From Streptomyces albus subsp. albus (GTDB lineage: Bacteria; Actinomycetota; Actinomycetes; Streptomycetales; Streptomycetaceae): DNA of 64,000 bases. The notes beneath the pieces are model-generated. The model did no database searches. It had not been told where the DNA came from and worked only from the letters and a program-made list of their open reading frames with translations. A program made the translations under genes and the position numbers. The stretch spans positions 140,111 to 204,110 of the forward strand of contig NZ_JOID01000011.1 in the NCBI RefSeq assembly GCF_000719865.1, in the 5' to 3' direction. Within the stretch, counting starts at the first letter, position 1. Every line of letters begins with the position of its first letter. This document shows, in pieces, positions 8,030 to 15,133 of this stretch.

Positions 8030-8896
8030 TCAGCCGCGCTGCTGAGCACGGCCGGCCGCGTCGCCGCCCTCCCCGGAGACAGCGCCGGCGCGCCGGTAGC
8101 GCGCGGGTGTGGTGCCCACATGGCGGGTGAAGTGCCGGTTCAGGTGGGACTGATCGTGGAAGCCCGCGGCGGTGGCGACGTCGGCGGGCCGGTGCCCGTC
8201 GAGGAGGAGACGGCGTGCCCGCTCGATGCGCCTGCCGGTGAGATAGGTGTGCGGCGGCAGGCCGTAGGTCTGCTTGAAGCAGCGGATCAGATGGGTGGGG
8301 TGGGCGTGCAGGGTGGCAGCGGCGTCCTGGAGGGAGAGGCCGGCCGTGATCCGGGCGTCCAGGAGTTCCCGCAGCCCGGTGGCGAGCCGGTTCGCCTCAC
8401 GCTCCGGCGGGCGGGGCCGGCGGGCCGCGAGGTGGAAGTGGAGCCGTTCCCGGATGAACGCCAGGCGGGACTCGGCCTCGAACTCGTCCCCGGCGCGGGC
8501 GAGTGCGGCGTGCAACTGCTCGATCCGGTGGCGTAACAGCGCGTCGCCGATGACCGGAGCGTCCACCGCACGGCCCGTCAGACGCCGCGGCAGCACGGAG
8601 GTGTCGAGGTACAGGTTGCGCTTGCGGAAGCCGGACGGGGTGACCGTCCGGCCGTCATGGGGGACGCCGGGCGGCAGCAGGAGAACGGCTGCGCGGCCGG
8701 CCGCCCCGTGGCGGCGGCGGTCGAGCGCGAAGTCCACCGAGCCGTCGTCGAGGATCATCAGATCCCAGGTGTCGTGGGTGTGGGCGGGATAGGCGTGGTC
8801 GGTGAAGTGCGCGTGGAAGACCTCGGCGATCCCGGGGACCGGCGGCCTCCAGGCTCTGACGGAGGTGCGGGTGCGGTCGGACCCCGTGCCAGGCAT
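8030..8896 (-). CDS. AraC family transcriptional regulator with cupin sensor domain
   Basis: 288 residues. The N-terminal half is an AraC_binding cupin fold (HAHFTDHAYPAHTHDTWDLMILDDGSVDFAL near 30-60). The C-terminal 100 residues hold two helix-turn-helix motifs (SLQDAAATLHAHPTHLIRCFKQTYGLPPHTYLTGRRIERARRLL and PADVATAAGFHDQSHLNRHFTRHVGTTPARYRR), the diagnostic AraC pattern. The start ATG at 8896 begins MPGTGSDR. It is transcribed divergently from the small cupin at 9004, its likely target; the effector is unknown. Confidence 0.88.
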   Translation of the reverse strand: MPGTGSDRTRTSVRAWRPPVPGIAEVFHAHFTDHAYPAHTHDTWDLMILDDGSVDFALDRRRHGAAGRAAVLLLPPGVPHDGRTVTPSGFRKRNLYLDTSVLPRRLTGRAVDAPVIGDALLRHRIEQLHAALARAGDEFEAESRLAFIRERLHFHLAARRPRPPEREANRLATGLRELLDARITAGLSLQDAAATLHAHPTHLIRCFKQTYGLPPHTYLTGRRIERARRLLLDGHRPADVATAAGFHDQSHLNRHFTRHVGTTPARYRRAGAVSGEGGDAAGRAQQRG

Positions 8897-9003
8897 GCCA
8901 GCAACGTACAAGACCGGCGGAGCCCGGAGACGGCAGTCTCGTGACCCCGGCCGGAGGGCCGGAGCGGCCACTCCCGGTGGCCGGCCGCGAGAAGGGGTGC
9001 CCT

Positions 9004-9387
9004 ATGTCCGTGTCAGCAGTTCCTGTCAACCTCGCCGACAAACTCTCGCGGTTCAGCGAGTTGTGGACGCAGAAGAAGGTGGCCGCGCTCAACGACTACG
9101 AGGTCAAGCTGGCCAAGCTCAAGGGGGAGTTCGTCTGGCACACCCACGAGGACACCGATGAGCTGTTCCTCGTCATCGGCGGACGGCTGACCATCCGGCT
9201 CAGGGAAGGCGGCAGGGACGGCGCTGTGGTGCTGCGGCCCGGCGAACTGTTCGTGGTGCCCCGCGGGGTCGAGCACTGCCCCCTGGCGGACGAGGAGACC
9301 GCGATCCTGTTGTTCGAACCGGCGGGAACGCTCAACACCGGTGGCGCGGGAGGGCCGATGACCAAGGCGGCCGAAATCCTCGGCTGA
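9004..9387 (+). CDS. Small cupin-domain protein
   Basis: 127 residues, one cupin barrel. Motif 1 is FVWHTHEDTDELFLVIGGRLTIRL (about 43-66), with metal-ligand candidates H45, H47 and E51. Motif 2 is LRPGELFVVPRGVEHCPLADEE (about 80-101), with H95. Such small cupins are often mannose-6-phosphate-isomerase-like or detoxification proteins; the substrate cannot be read from sequence. The start ATG follows AGAAGGGG by 5-6 nt. The 107-bp divergent gap to the AraC regulator suggests regulation by it. Confidence 0.85.
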   Translation: MSVSAVPVNLADKLSRFSELWTQKKVAALNDYEVKLAKLKGEFVWHTHEDTDELFLVIGGRLTIRLREGGRDGAVVLRPGELFVVPRGVEHCPLADEETAILLFEPAGTLNTGGAGGPMTKAAEILG

Positions 9388-9738
9388 GGAGCGGCGCCGG
9401 CCGCCGTCCCCGCGCTGTCCACGGGATCGCCGAGCCCGGCACCGCGGGCCGGGGGCGTCCCGCCGGATCACGCCGATGCCGGGGCCCTGCTGGCAGATCG
9501 ACCGCGACAGCCTGGTCGAGGTCCTCACCGACAGCCGGCTGAACCTTATGTTGGAGTGGCCCGCTCCCGGCCCCTCGTCTTCGCTCTCCTTGCCTCCGGC
9601 TCCCCGTGCTGCACGGCTCCCTACCCTGCCACGCCCGGGTTCGACCGTCTTCGTCCTCCTGAACCGGGGAGCGGAACCGGGGAGCGGACCCTCAACGTGT
9701 TCCTCGGGGCTCGGTCTCGGACAGCGCCTTCATCCCGT
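9388..9738. other. 351-bp gap between cupin and ArsR-type gene
   Basis: No convincing gene. A forward frame from 9475 gives a short stretch ending DSRLNLMLEW before becoming compositional noise; it could be a relic but matches nothing I recognise. The gap lies between a plus-strand gene end and a minus-strand gene end, so terminators are expected, but I see no strong hairpin. Confidence 0.4.
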
Positions 9739-10734
9739 TCATGGCGACGTTGGTGTGCCGGCACGCAGGAGTGAGGCTCCGAGCGGGGTGAGTGTATGGA
9801 GCACGGATGTGGTGTGCCGGTGGCTGACGATGAGGCCGGCATCGCGCAAGGTGGTGGCGTGCTGGCTGGCCGATGACGCCGAGACCCCCACCGTCCGGGC
9901 GAGTTCCCCGGTGGTGGCTCCAGCGGCAACGGCGCGCAGGACCGCCGCCCGGGTACGCCCGAGAAGGGCCGCCAGGGGCACGCTGGAGCCGAGGTCTTCC
10001 GGAAGCGCCGAGCAGTGGGGCTCGTGATTGAGCGGGTAGAGCAGGACAGGGGCCAGCGTTGTGTCGCCGAAGGTCACAGGGTTTCCCCAGCAGAAGTAGG
10101 ACGGGACCAGAAGGAGTCCGCGGCCGCTGAGGTACAGGTCGCGGTCCTCGGGATAGTCCGTGTGCAGGACCGGGCGCCGCCATCGAAGACCGGGCCCCAG
10201 GCTCCGCAGGATCCCCTCGGTTCCGTGATCGACCACGGCGCGAGCGCGCGCGGCCCGCTCTGCTTCGACGCGGGCTTCGATGCGGTCGCCGTACGGAGCG
10301 ATGACGGTGTTGTAGTAGGCGCGCAGGGCTCGTACCAGTTGCTTGCGCATGTCCGGCTCGGCCAGGCGGGCCGCCCAAGCGGGGGCGCCGCTGGTGCGGT
10401 CGAGGATGCTCATCTCGTGCAGGACCCGGCGTCGCGGCGTACGAAGGATGGCCTCAAGACCGGTGTCGAGCCCTTCGGCGCCCTCGGGAGGGGTGAGGAA
10501 ATCGGGAAAATAGACGGCGCGAGGGACCAACGGTAACAAAAAGGTGCGCACGGTGTGGCTGAACCCTGTGGCATGCAGGCGGGTCCGGGCCGTGCGATGC
10601 CACTCCGCATGGGCCCAACGACCCTGGCGGGACTGGAAACGGTGGAGGCTCATGCAGATTTCCCACAGTGGATCCGGTGCGGCCGCAATACGCGTCCGGC
10701 TCAGGTCGGCATCGTTGAAGTGGATCCGGAGCAT
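9739..10734 (-). CDS. ArsR-type winged-helix regulator with a TTA codon
   Basis: 331 residues. The C-terminal about 75 residues form an ArsR/SmtB winged helix: LGRTRAAVLRAVAAGATTGELARTVGVSASSASQHATTLRDAGLIVSHRHTTSVLHTLTPLGASLL. The N-terminal 240 residues are a conserved actinobacterial sensor-like region of unknown ligand, with no metal-binding Cys cluster. Codon 67 is TTA (minus-strand 10536-10534). In Streptomyces this is read by the bldA tRNA, so translation may be developmentally timed. The gene is divergent from a secreted peptidoglycan-binding protein starting at 10881, its likely target. Confidence 0.82.
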   Translation of the reverse strand: MLRIHFNDADLSRTRIAAAPDPLWEICMSLHRFQSRQGRWAHAEWHRTARTRLHATGFSHTVRTFLLPLVPRAVYFPDFLTPPEGAEGLDTGLEAILRTPRRRVLHEMSILDRTSGAPAWAARLAEPDMRKQLVRALRAYYNTVIAPYGDRIEARVEAERAARARAVVDHGTEGILRSLGPGLRWRRPVLHTDYPEDRDLYLSGRGLLLVPSYFCWGNPVTFGDTTLAPVLLYPLNHEPHCSALPEDLGSSVPLAALLGRTRAAVLRAVAAGATTGELARTVGVSASSASQHATTLRDAGLIVSHRHTTSVLHTLTPLGASLLRAGTPTSP

Positions 10735-10880
10735 TCTGTTCCCCCTTGTGACCTGGGCTTTTCCGGCAGAGCCAAGGACTCTGGCCGGCCATGCTCGCGC
10801 ACGGGATGCTCGGGTTCAACGCGGCGCGAGGATCGCGGTCCTCGGCGGCGCCCCGGACGACATGAGGAGGTCTTGAGTAG

Positions 10881-11333
10881 ATGAAGCGTCAAACCTTGCG
10901 CAGTGTTGCTGGATTCGTGATGGGCATGGGGCTTCTGGGCGGTGTGGGCGTGGTCGCCACGTCAACGCCCGCTGCTGCGGCTACGCCGAACTGCAACACC
11001 ACCCACCAGTGGGCTGCGGGCAACTACAACAACCAGAGGACCCATCTCAAGCTGCCCTCGTACACCGGTGGCCTGACGACCTGCTACATGGGTCCCGGCT
11101 TCTCCGGGAGCGAGGTCTACGCACTCCAGCACGCCCTGGTGAAGTGCTACAAGCGGGACATCGCCATCGACGGCCAGTATGGCAGCCAGACCAAGTCAGC
11201 CCTTGCGTACGCTCAGCGTCAGGAGGGGATCGATGACGACGGACTGTACGGGTGGGTGACACGGAAGAGCATCAAGTGGCCGCGGTACTACTCCAGCTTC
11301 CACACGTGGACCAAGACATGCAGGCGCATCTGA
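10881..11333 (+). CDS. Secreted peptidoglycan-binding-domain protein
   Basis: 150 residues. The signal peptide is MKRQTLRSVAGF with a hydrophobic core and a predicted cleavage after an Ala-rich stretch near residue 35. The mature part has a PG_binding_1-like repeat (GSEVYALQHALVKCYKRDIAIDGQYGSQTKSALAYAQRQEGIDDDGLYGWVTRKSI, about 75-132). It also has four or more cysteines that could form disulfides outside the cell. GAGGAGG lies about 9 nt upstream of the ATG. A hairpin terminator follows at 11348. Probably a cell-wall-associated protein; no catalytic domain is visible. Confidence 0.85.
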   Translation: MKRQTLRSVAGFVMGMGLLGGVGVVATSTPAAAATPNCNTTHQWAAGNYNNQRTHLKLPSYTGGLTTCYMGPGFSGSEVYALQHALVKCYKRDIAIDGQYGSQTKSALAYAQRQEGIDDDGLYGWVTRKSIKWPRYYSSFHTWTKTCRRI

Positions 11334-11347
11334 ACCCTGAGGTGCAG

Positions 11348-11370
11348 GCCCCGCACACCAGATGCGGGGC
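11348..11370. terminator. Hairpin terminator after the peptidoglycan-binding gene
   Basis: Perfect 8-bp stem GCCCCGCA/TGCGGGGC with a 7-nt loop, 15 nt past the stop codon at 11333. It sits between convergent genes and may also serve treZ. Confidence 0.7.
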
Positions 11371-11591
11371 GCGTCCTCCGAGCACGCGGGGGGAATGATC
11401 CCTATCCGCTCGACCGGGTCTTCCCGTGTTTGAGGATCAGGCGAGGCCTGGCCGACGCGGATGCAGGCCGGGCCAGATGATCACGGGTGTCGAATCCGGA
11501 TGACCACAACGGGGCCCGTGCCCGCGTCCTTGGACGGGCCGCTCGGGATCCGGACCGATCCCCGCACGGCCCCCCAAGCGGTCGCGCGGCG

Positions 11592-13415
11592 TCAGGGCAC
11601 GGCCAGGACCGCCGCCGACTCCGGGGGCAGCCGCACCACCCCGTCGGCGCCCGGGGCCCCGCAGTCGCCCCATGCCGCCAGCACCCGGGCGTGCGGGGCG
11701 TCGGCGGGCACGCGGGCCTCACGACCCGGCGACAGGTTCACCACGGTGCGCAGCGCGCCCCGGGCGGCGCACAGCCAGCGTTCCGCGCCGTCGTAGGTGA
11801 CCCGCGTGCCGTCCAGGCAGGGGCCGGCGGCCGGCTCCGGCAGCGCGCGGCGGAGCGCGATCAGCTCGCGGTGCCAGGCCAGCAGCCGGGTGTGCGGATC
11901 GCGGCCCGGCTCGTCCCAGTCCAGGCAGCTGCGCCCGCGGGTGGCCGGGTCCTGCGGGTCGGGGATGTCGTCCTCCGCCCAGCCGTGCGAGGCGAACTCC
12001 CGCCGCCGGCCGCGCCGTACGGCTTCCGCCAGCTCCGGGTCCGGGTGGTCGGTGAAGTACTGCCAGGGCGTGCGCGCGCCCCACTCCTCGCCCATGAAAA
12101 GCATCGGCGTGTACGGGGAGGTGAGTACGAGCGCGGCGGCGCAGGCCAGCAGCCCGGGGGAGAGGCCGGCGGCGAGCCGGTCGCCGAGGGCGCGGTTGCC
12201 GATCTGGTCGTGGGTCTGGGCGTAGGCCAGCAGCCGGTGCGCCGGGGTGGTGCGCGGGTCGAGCGGGGCGCCGTGCGAGCGCTCCCGGAAGCTGGACCAG
12301 CCGCCGTCGTGGAAGAAGCCGCCGGTGAGGGTCTTGGCCAGGGCGTGCAGCGGGTCCTCGGCGAAGTCGGCGTAGTAGCCCTGCCGTTCGCCAGTGAGCG
12401 CGGTGTGCAGGGCGTGGTGGAAGTCGTCGTTCCACTGGGCGTGCACCCCGTGGCCGCCCGCCGCGCGGGGCGCCGTGGTGCGCGGGTCGTTGACGTCCGA
12501 CTCGGCGATCAGGAAGAGCGGCCGGCCGGTCCGGACGGCCAGCGCGTCCACCGCGGCGGAGAGCTCGGCGAGGAAGTGCCGGGCCCGGTCGTCGCGCAGG
12601 GCGTGCACGGCGTCGAGCCGCAGGCCGTCGGCGCGGTAGTCGCGCAGCCAGGACAGGGCGCTGCCGGTGAAGTACGCGCGGACCTCGTCGGAGCCGGGGG
12701 CATCCAGATTGACGGCCGCGCCCCACGGGGTGTGGTGGCGCTCCGTGAAGTACGGGCCGAATTCCGGGAGATGGTTGCCGGAGGGGCCGAGGTGGTTGTG
12801 GACGACGTCCAGGACGACGCCGAGCCCGTGCCCGTGCGCCGCGTCGATGAACCGCTTGAGACCGTCGGGCCCGCCGTACGGTTCGTGCACCGCCCAGGGC
12901 GCCACCCCGTCGTAGCCCCAGCCGTGGGTGCCGGGGAACGGGCAGACGGGCATCAGTTCGACGTGGGTGACGCCCAGATCGGCCAGATGGCCCAGCCGCC
13001 GGGCGGCCGCGCCGAAGGTGCCCTCGGGGGTGAACGTGCCGATGTGCAGCTCGTACAGCACGGCTCCGGGCAGCGGCCGGCCGTGCCAGGGATGCCGCCA
13101 GTCGAACAGGCCGTGGTCCACGACGGCGCCCGGGCCGCCGGGGCCGTCCGGCAGCCGGGGGGCGCGCGGGTCGGGGCGGACGGGGCCGCCGTCCACGGAG
13201 AAGCCGTAGCGGGTGCCGTCCGCGGCCGGTGCCTCGGCCCGCCACCAGCCGGGGCGTGCCGGGTCGCGCTCCATGGCGGTCACGGCGTCACCGGCACGAT
13301 CGGCGCCACCGCTGCTACCGGCGTCACCTCTGCCGCCGCTGCCGCCGGTGCCACTGCCGTCCGTCAGGTGCAGCGCGACGGCACCGGCCCGCGGTGCCCA
13401 CACCTCGAAGTCCAC
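11592..13415 (-). CDS. treZ: Malto-oligosyltrehalose trehalohydrolase (TreZ)
   Basis: 607 residues, GH13 family. An N-terminal beta domain FEVWAPRAGAVALHL is followed by the barrel: DVVHNH (203-208), the nucleophile in LRLDAVHAL (D268), the acid in LIAESDVND (E305) and the transition-state Asp in THDQIGNR (D401). TreZ cleaves trehalose from maltooligosyltrehalose made by TreY. The GTG at 13415 is chosen because GGAGGAG lies 5-7 nt upstream and the product then starts with the usual F-E-V-W-A-P motif. Residues 20-45 are a Gly/Ser/Thr-rich low-complexity insert. treY and glgX lie on the same strand 6-11 kb upstream. Confidence 0.93.
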   Translation of the reverse strand: MDFEVWAPRAGAVALHLTDGSGTGGSGGRGDAGSSGGADRAGDAVTAMERDPARPGWWRAEAPAADGTRYGFSVDGGPVRPDPRAPRLPDGPGGPGAVVDHGLFDWRHPWHGRPLPGAVLYELHIGTFTPEGTFGAAARRLGHLADLGVTHVELMPVCPFPGTHGWGYDGVAPWAVHEPYGGPDGLKRFIDAAHGHGLGVVLDVVHNHLGPSGNHLPEFGPYFTERHHTPWGAAVNLDAPGSDEVRAYFTGSALSWLRDYRADGLRLDAVHALRDDRARHFLAELSAAVDALAVRTGRPLFLIAESDVNDPRTTAPRAAGGHGVHAQWNDDFHHALHTALTGERQGYYADFAEDPLHALAKTLTGGFFHDGGWSSFRERSHGAPLDPRTTPAHRLLAYAQTHDQIGNRALGDRLAAGLSPGLLACAAALVLTSPYTPMLFMGEEWGARTPWQYFTDHPDPELAEAVRRGRRREFASHGWAEDDIPDPQDPATRGRSCLDWDEPGRDPHTRLLAWHRELIALRRALPEPAAGPCLDGTRVTYDGAERWLCAARGALRTVVNLSPGREARVPADAPHARVLAAWGDCGAPGADGVVRLPPESAAVLAVP

Positions 13416-13757
13416 GGATGCTCCTCCCGCCGGTGTCCGGGTACGGGGCCGCGCGCCGGCGCCCCCGCCGGCCGGGAACGGCCGGGCCTCCATGCTGCGC
13501 GATCCGGGGCGGGGACGCAGCAGGGCACGGGCCGTCCGTCCGGACAGGACGCCATGGGAGAGCTCCTGGCCGCGCCCGCTCGCCTGTGCGGTACGGGCAG
13601 CCGTGGCCGTTCCGGCGCTCCCTGCCGGGCTGCTGCCCGGCCGAGCACCGGCCGGCCGGGGAACCGCCCCGGCCACGCGGGACCGGGGCGGCAGCCGGGG
13701 AGGACGGCCGGGAAGCCATGAGGTCCTGGGATCAGGAGCCGCAGGGCCTGCCCCGCG
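13416..13757. other. 342-bp spacer upstream of treZ
   Basis: Frames through this stretch on both strands are Arg/Pro/Gly-rich artefacts. I see only the GGAGGAG ribosome site next to the treZ GTG and no clear promoter hexamers. Confidence 0.4.
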
Positions 13758-14690
13758 TCAGCCGTCCGCGGGCGCGGGCACGAGGCAGATCCGCTCCTGC
13801 GTGATCGGATAGCCCGCCTTGGCGAAGGCCGCGGCCATGGGGAAGTTGCCCTGGTCGGTCGCGGCGGCGATACGGTCCGCGCCCTCGGCGGCCAGCTTGT
13901 GCGTGCACTCGGCCAGCAGTTCGTACGCGTAGCCGTTCCCGCGGTGCTCCGGCAGCACCCCGATGAAGCCGACGCAGGGGCCGCTCGGGTTGTGGGCGGG
14001 GATGTGCACCCCGGCCAGGGTGCCGTCCGGGGCGTGGGCCAGCTGCCACCACTCGCGCGGCGAGGGGCACCAGCGGAAGAAGTCGAGATCCTCCTGAGCC
14101 GCCGCCTCGGCACCGTGCCGGGCCGCGGTGTCGCGGGTGTGGGCGTCGAGGCTGCCCTCCGCGATCCGGCGCAGCACGTCCAGGAACACGGCGTCGTCCG
14201 GCTCGCCGCGGAAGCGCAGCCGTCCCGGCCGCTCGGGCAGGCCGCAGTCCGGCGTCCACGCGTAGCGGAAGCGTTCGACGAGGAGCCGCAGCCCGGCGGC
14301 GCGCGCCGCGCCGAGACGCCGTTCGGCGGCCGCACGTGCCCGCGGGCTGGTGCGCCAGCCGGTGGGGAGCATCAGTTCGTACTCGGTCCGCAGGGGAGAG
14401 CCGCGCAGGAGTTCGGCGGCCGCCTCGTCCTCGCCCTCGGCGAAGTCGAACCAGTCGAGCAGGACCGGCTTCGTATCGCCGGGGCCTCCCCACCAGGCGG
14501 CGCGCGCCACGACGCGGCCGTCGCGCAACGCGACCCGGGTCCAGTCGGGGCGGTACTCGCCGCCCTCGCGGACAGTGCGGTAGACGTGCCCCAGCAGCTC
14601 GCGGCCGACGAGACCGGTGTCGGGGTGGGAGAGGGAGGTGAACAGATGTGCGTCGCTCTCGGTGAGCGCGCGGAAGACCAGCTCGGTCAT
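13758..14690 (-). CDS. GNAT family N-acetyltransferase
   Basis: 310 residues, longer than a single GNAT domain. The C-terminal half (about 190-300) carries the acetyl-CoA motif VGFIGVLPEHRGNGYAYELLAECTH, with the Q/RxxGxG/A loop as HRGNGY, and ATDQGNFPMAAAFAKAGYP. The N-terminal half is probably a degenerate second GNAT fold. The ATG follows GGAAGG by 5 nt. A candidate promoter at 14840-14869 and a small ribosome-site-led ORF (14740-14796) lie upstream. The substrate is unknown. Confidence 0.85.
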   Translation of the reverse strand: MTELVFRALTESDAHLFTSLSHPDTGLVGRELLGHVYRTVREGGEYRPDWTRVALRDGRVVARAAWWGGPGDTKPVLLDWFDFAEGEDEAAAELLRGSPLRTEYELMLPTGWRTSPRARAAAERRLGAARAAGLRLLVERFRYAWTPDCGLPERPGRLRFRGEPDDAVFLDVLRRIAEGSLDAHTRDTAARHGAEAAAQEDLDFFRWCPSPREWWQLAHAPDGTLAGVHIPAHNPSGPCVGFIGVLPEHRGNGYAYELLAECTHKLAAEGADRIAAATDQGNFPMAAAFAKAGYPITQERICLVPAPADG

Positions 14691-14739
14691 GGGGTCCTTC
14701 CGGGAAACGGGGTGCACGCTCCCGGATGGCGCGGTCGGC

Positions 14740-14796
14740 TCAGCCGTGGGACGCCCGGCGGACGGGGCGGGAGCGTGGCATGGCGGTGATGTGCAC
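14740..14796 (-). CDS. Candidate 18-residue leader ORF upstream of the GNAT gene
   Basis: GTG start at 14796 with a near-perfect AAAGGAGG ribosome site 8 nt upstream; the product reads MHITAMPRSRPVRRASHG then TGA. It lies 37 nt after the predicted transcription start from the promoter at 14840-14869 and ends 49 nt before the GNAT start. It is rich in Arg/Ser/Pro, has no Cys, and resembles no leader family I know. The ribosome site and position are the only evidence that it is translated. Confidence 0.35.
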   Translation of the reverse strand: MHITAMPRSRPVRRASHG

Positions 14797-14839
14797 GGCT
14801 CTCGCCTCCTTTCCGGCTGGTCGTCGGGCGTCAACGGCG

Positions 14840-14869
14840 AACCTAGCGGCAGTGGTTGGGGATGTCGAA
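14840..14869 (-). promoter_or_regulatory. Candidate promoter for the GNAT unit
   Basis: On the minus strand, -35 TTCGAC (14869-14864), 18-bp spacer, -10 TAGGTT (14845-14840). TAGGNT is the preferred -10 in streptomycete vegetative promoters. No gene occupies 14797-15083 apart from this signal. Confidence 0.5.
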
Positions 14870-15083
14870 CGCTTTTCGCCAGGACGCACGAACCGCCCTG
14901 GCCGCGCCGGCCGCTGCGCCGGCCGAACGGTTCCCCGGGCCGGCCGTGCCCGCGCCCGAGGCCGGCTCCGGCGTGCGGTGTCCCGCTCCGGACCCTGGGC
15001 CCGCCGACCGGTGCACGGACCTCCGCCCCGGACGGTCAGCCGGTGAGGTGCCCGGGTGGCCGTGGTCCCGGCCGAGGGGGAAG

Positions 15084-15133
15084 CGGACGGGAAGCGGGCC
15101 GCGCCGGGGGCCTCCGGGCCCGCTTCCCGTCCG
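15084..15133 (-). terminator. Very strong hairpin terminator of the MMPL gene
   Basis: Perfect 17-bp inverted repeat: arm 15084-15100 (CGGACGGGAAGCGGGCC), 16-nt loop, arm 15117-15133. It abuts the stop codon of the MMPL exporter gene directly. Confidence 0.85.
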
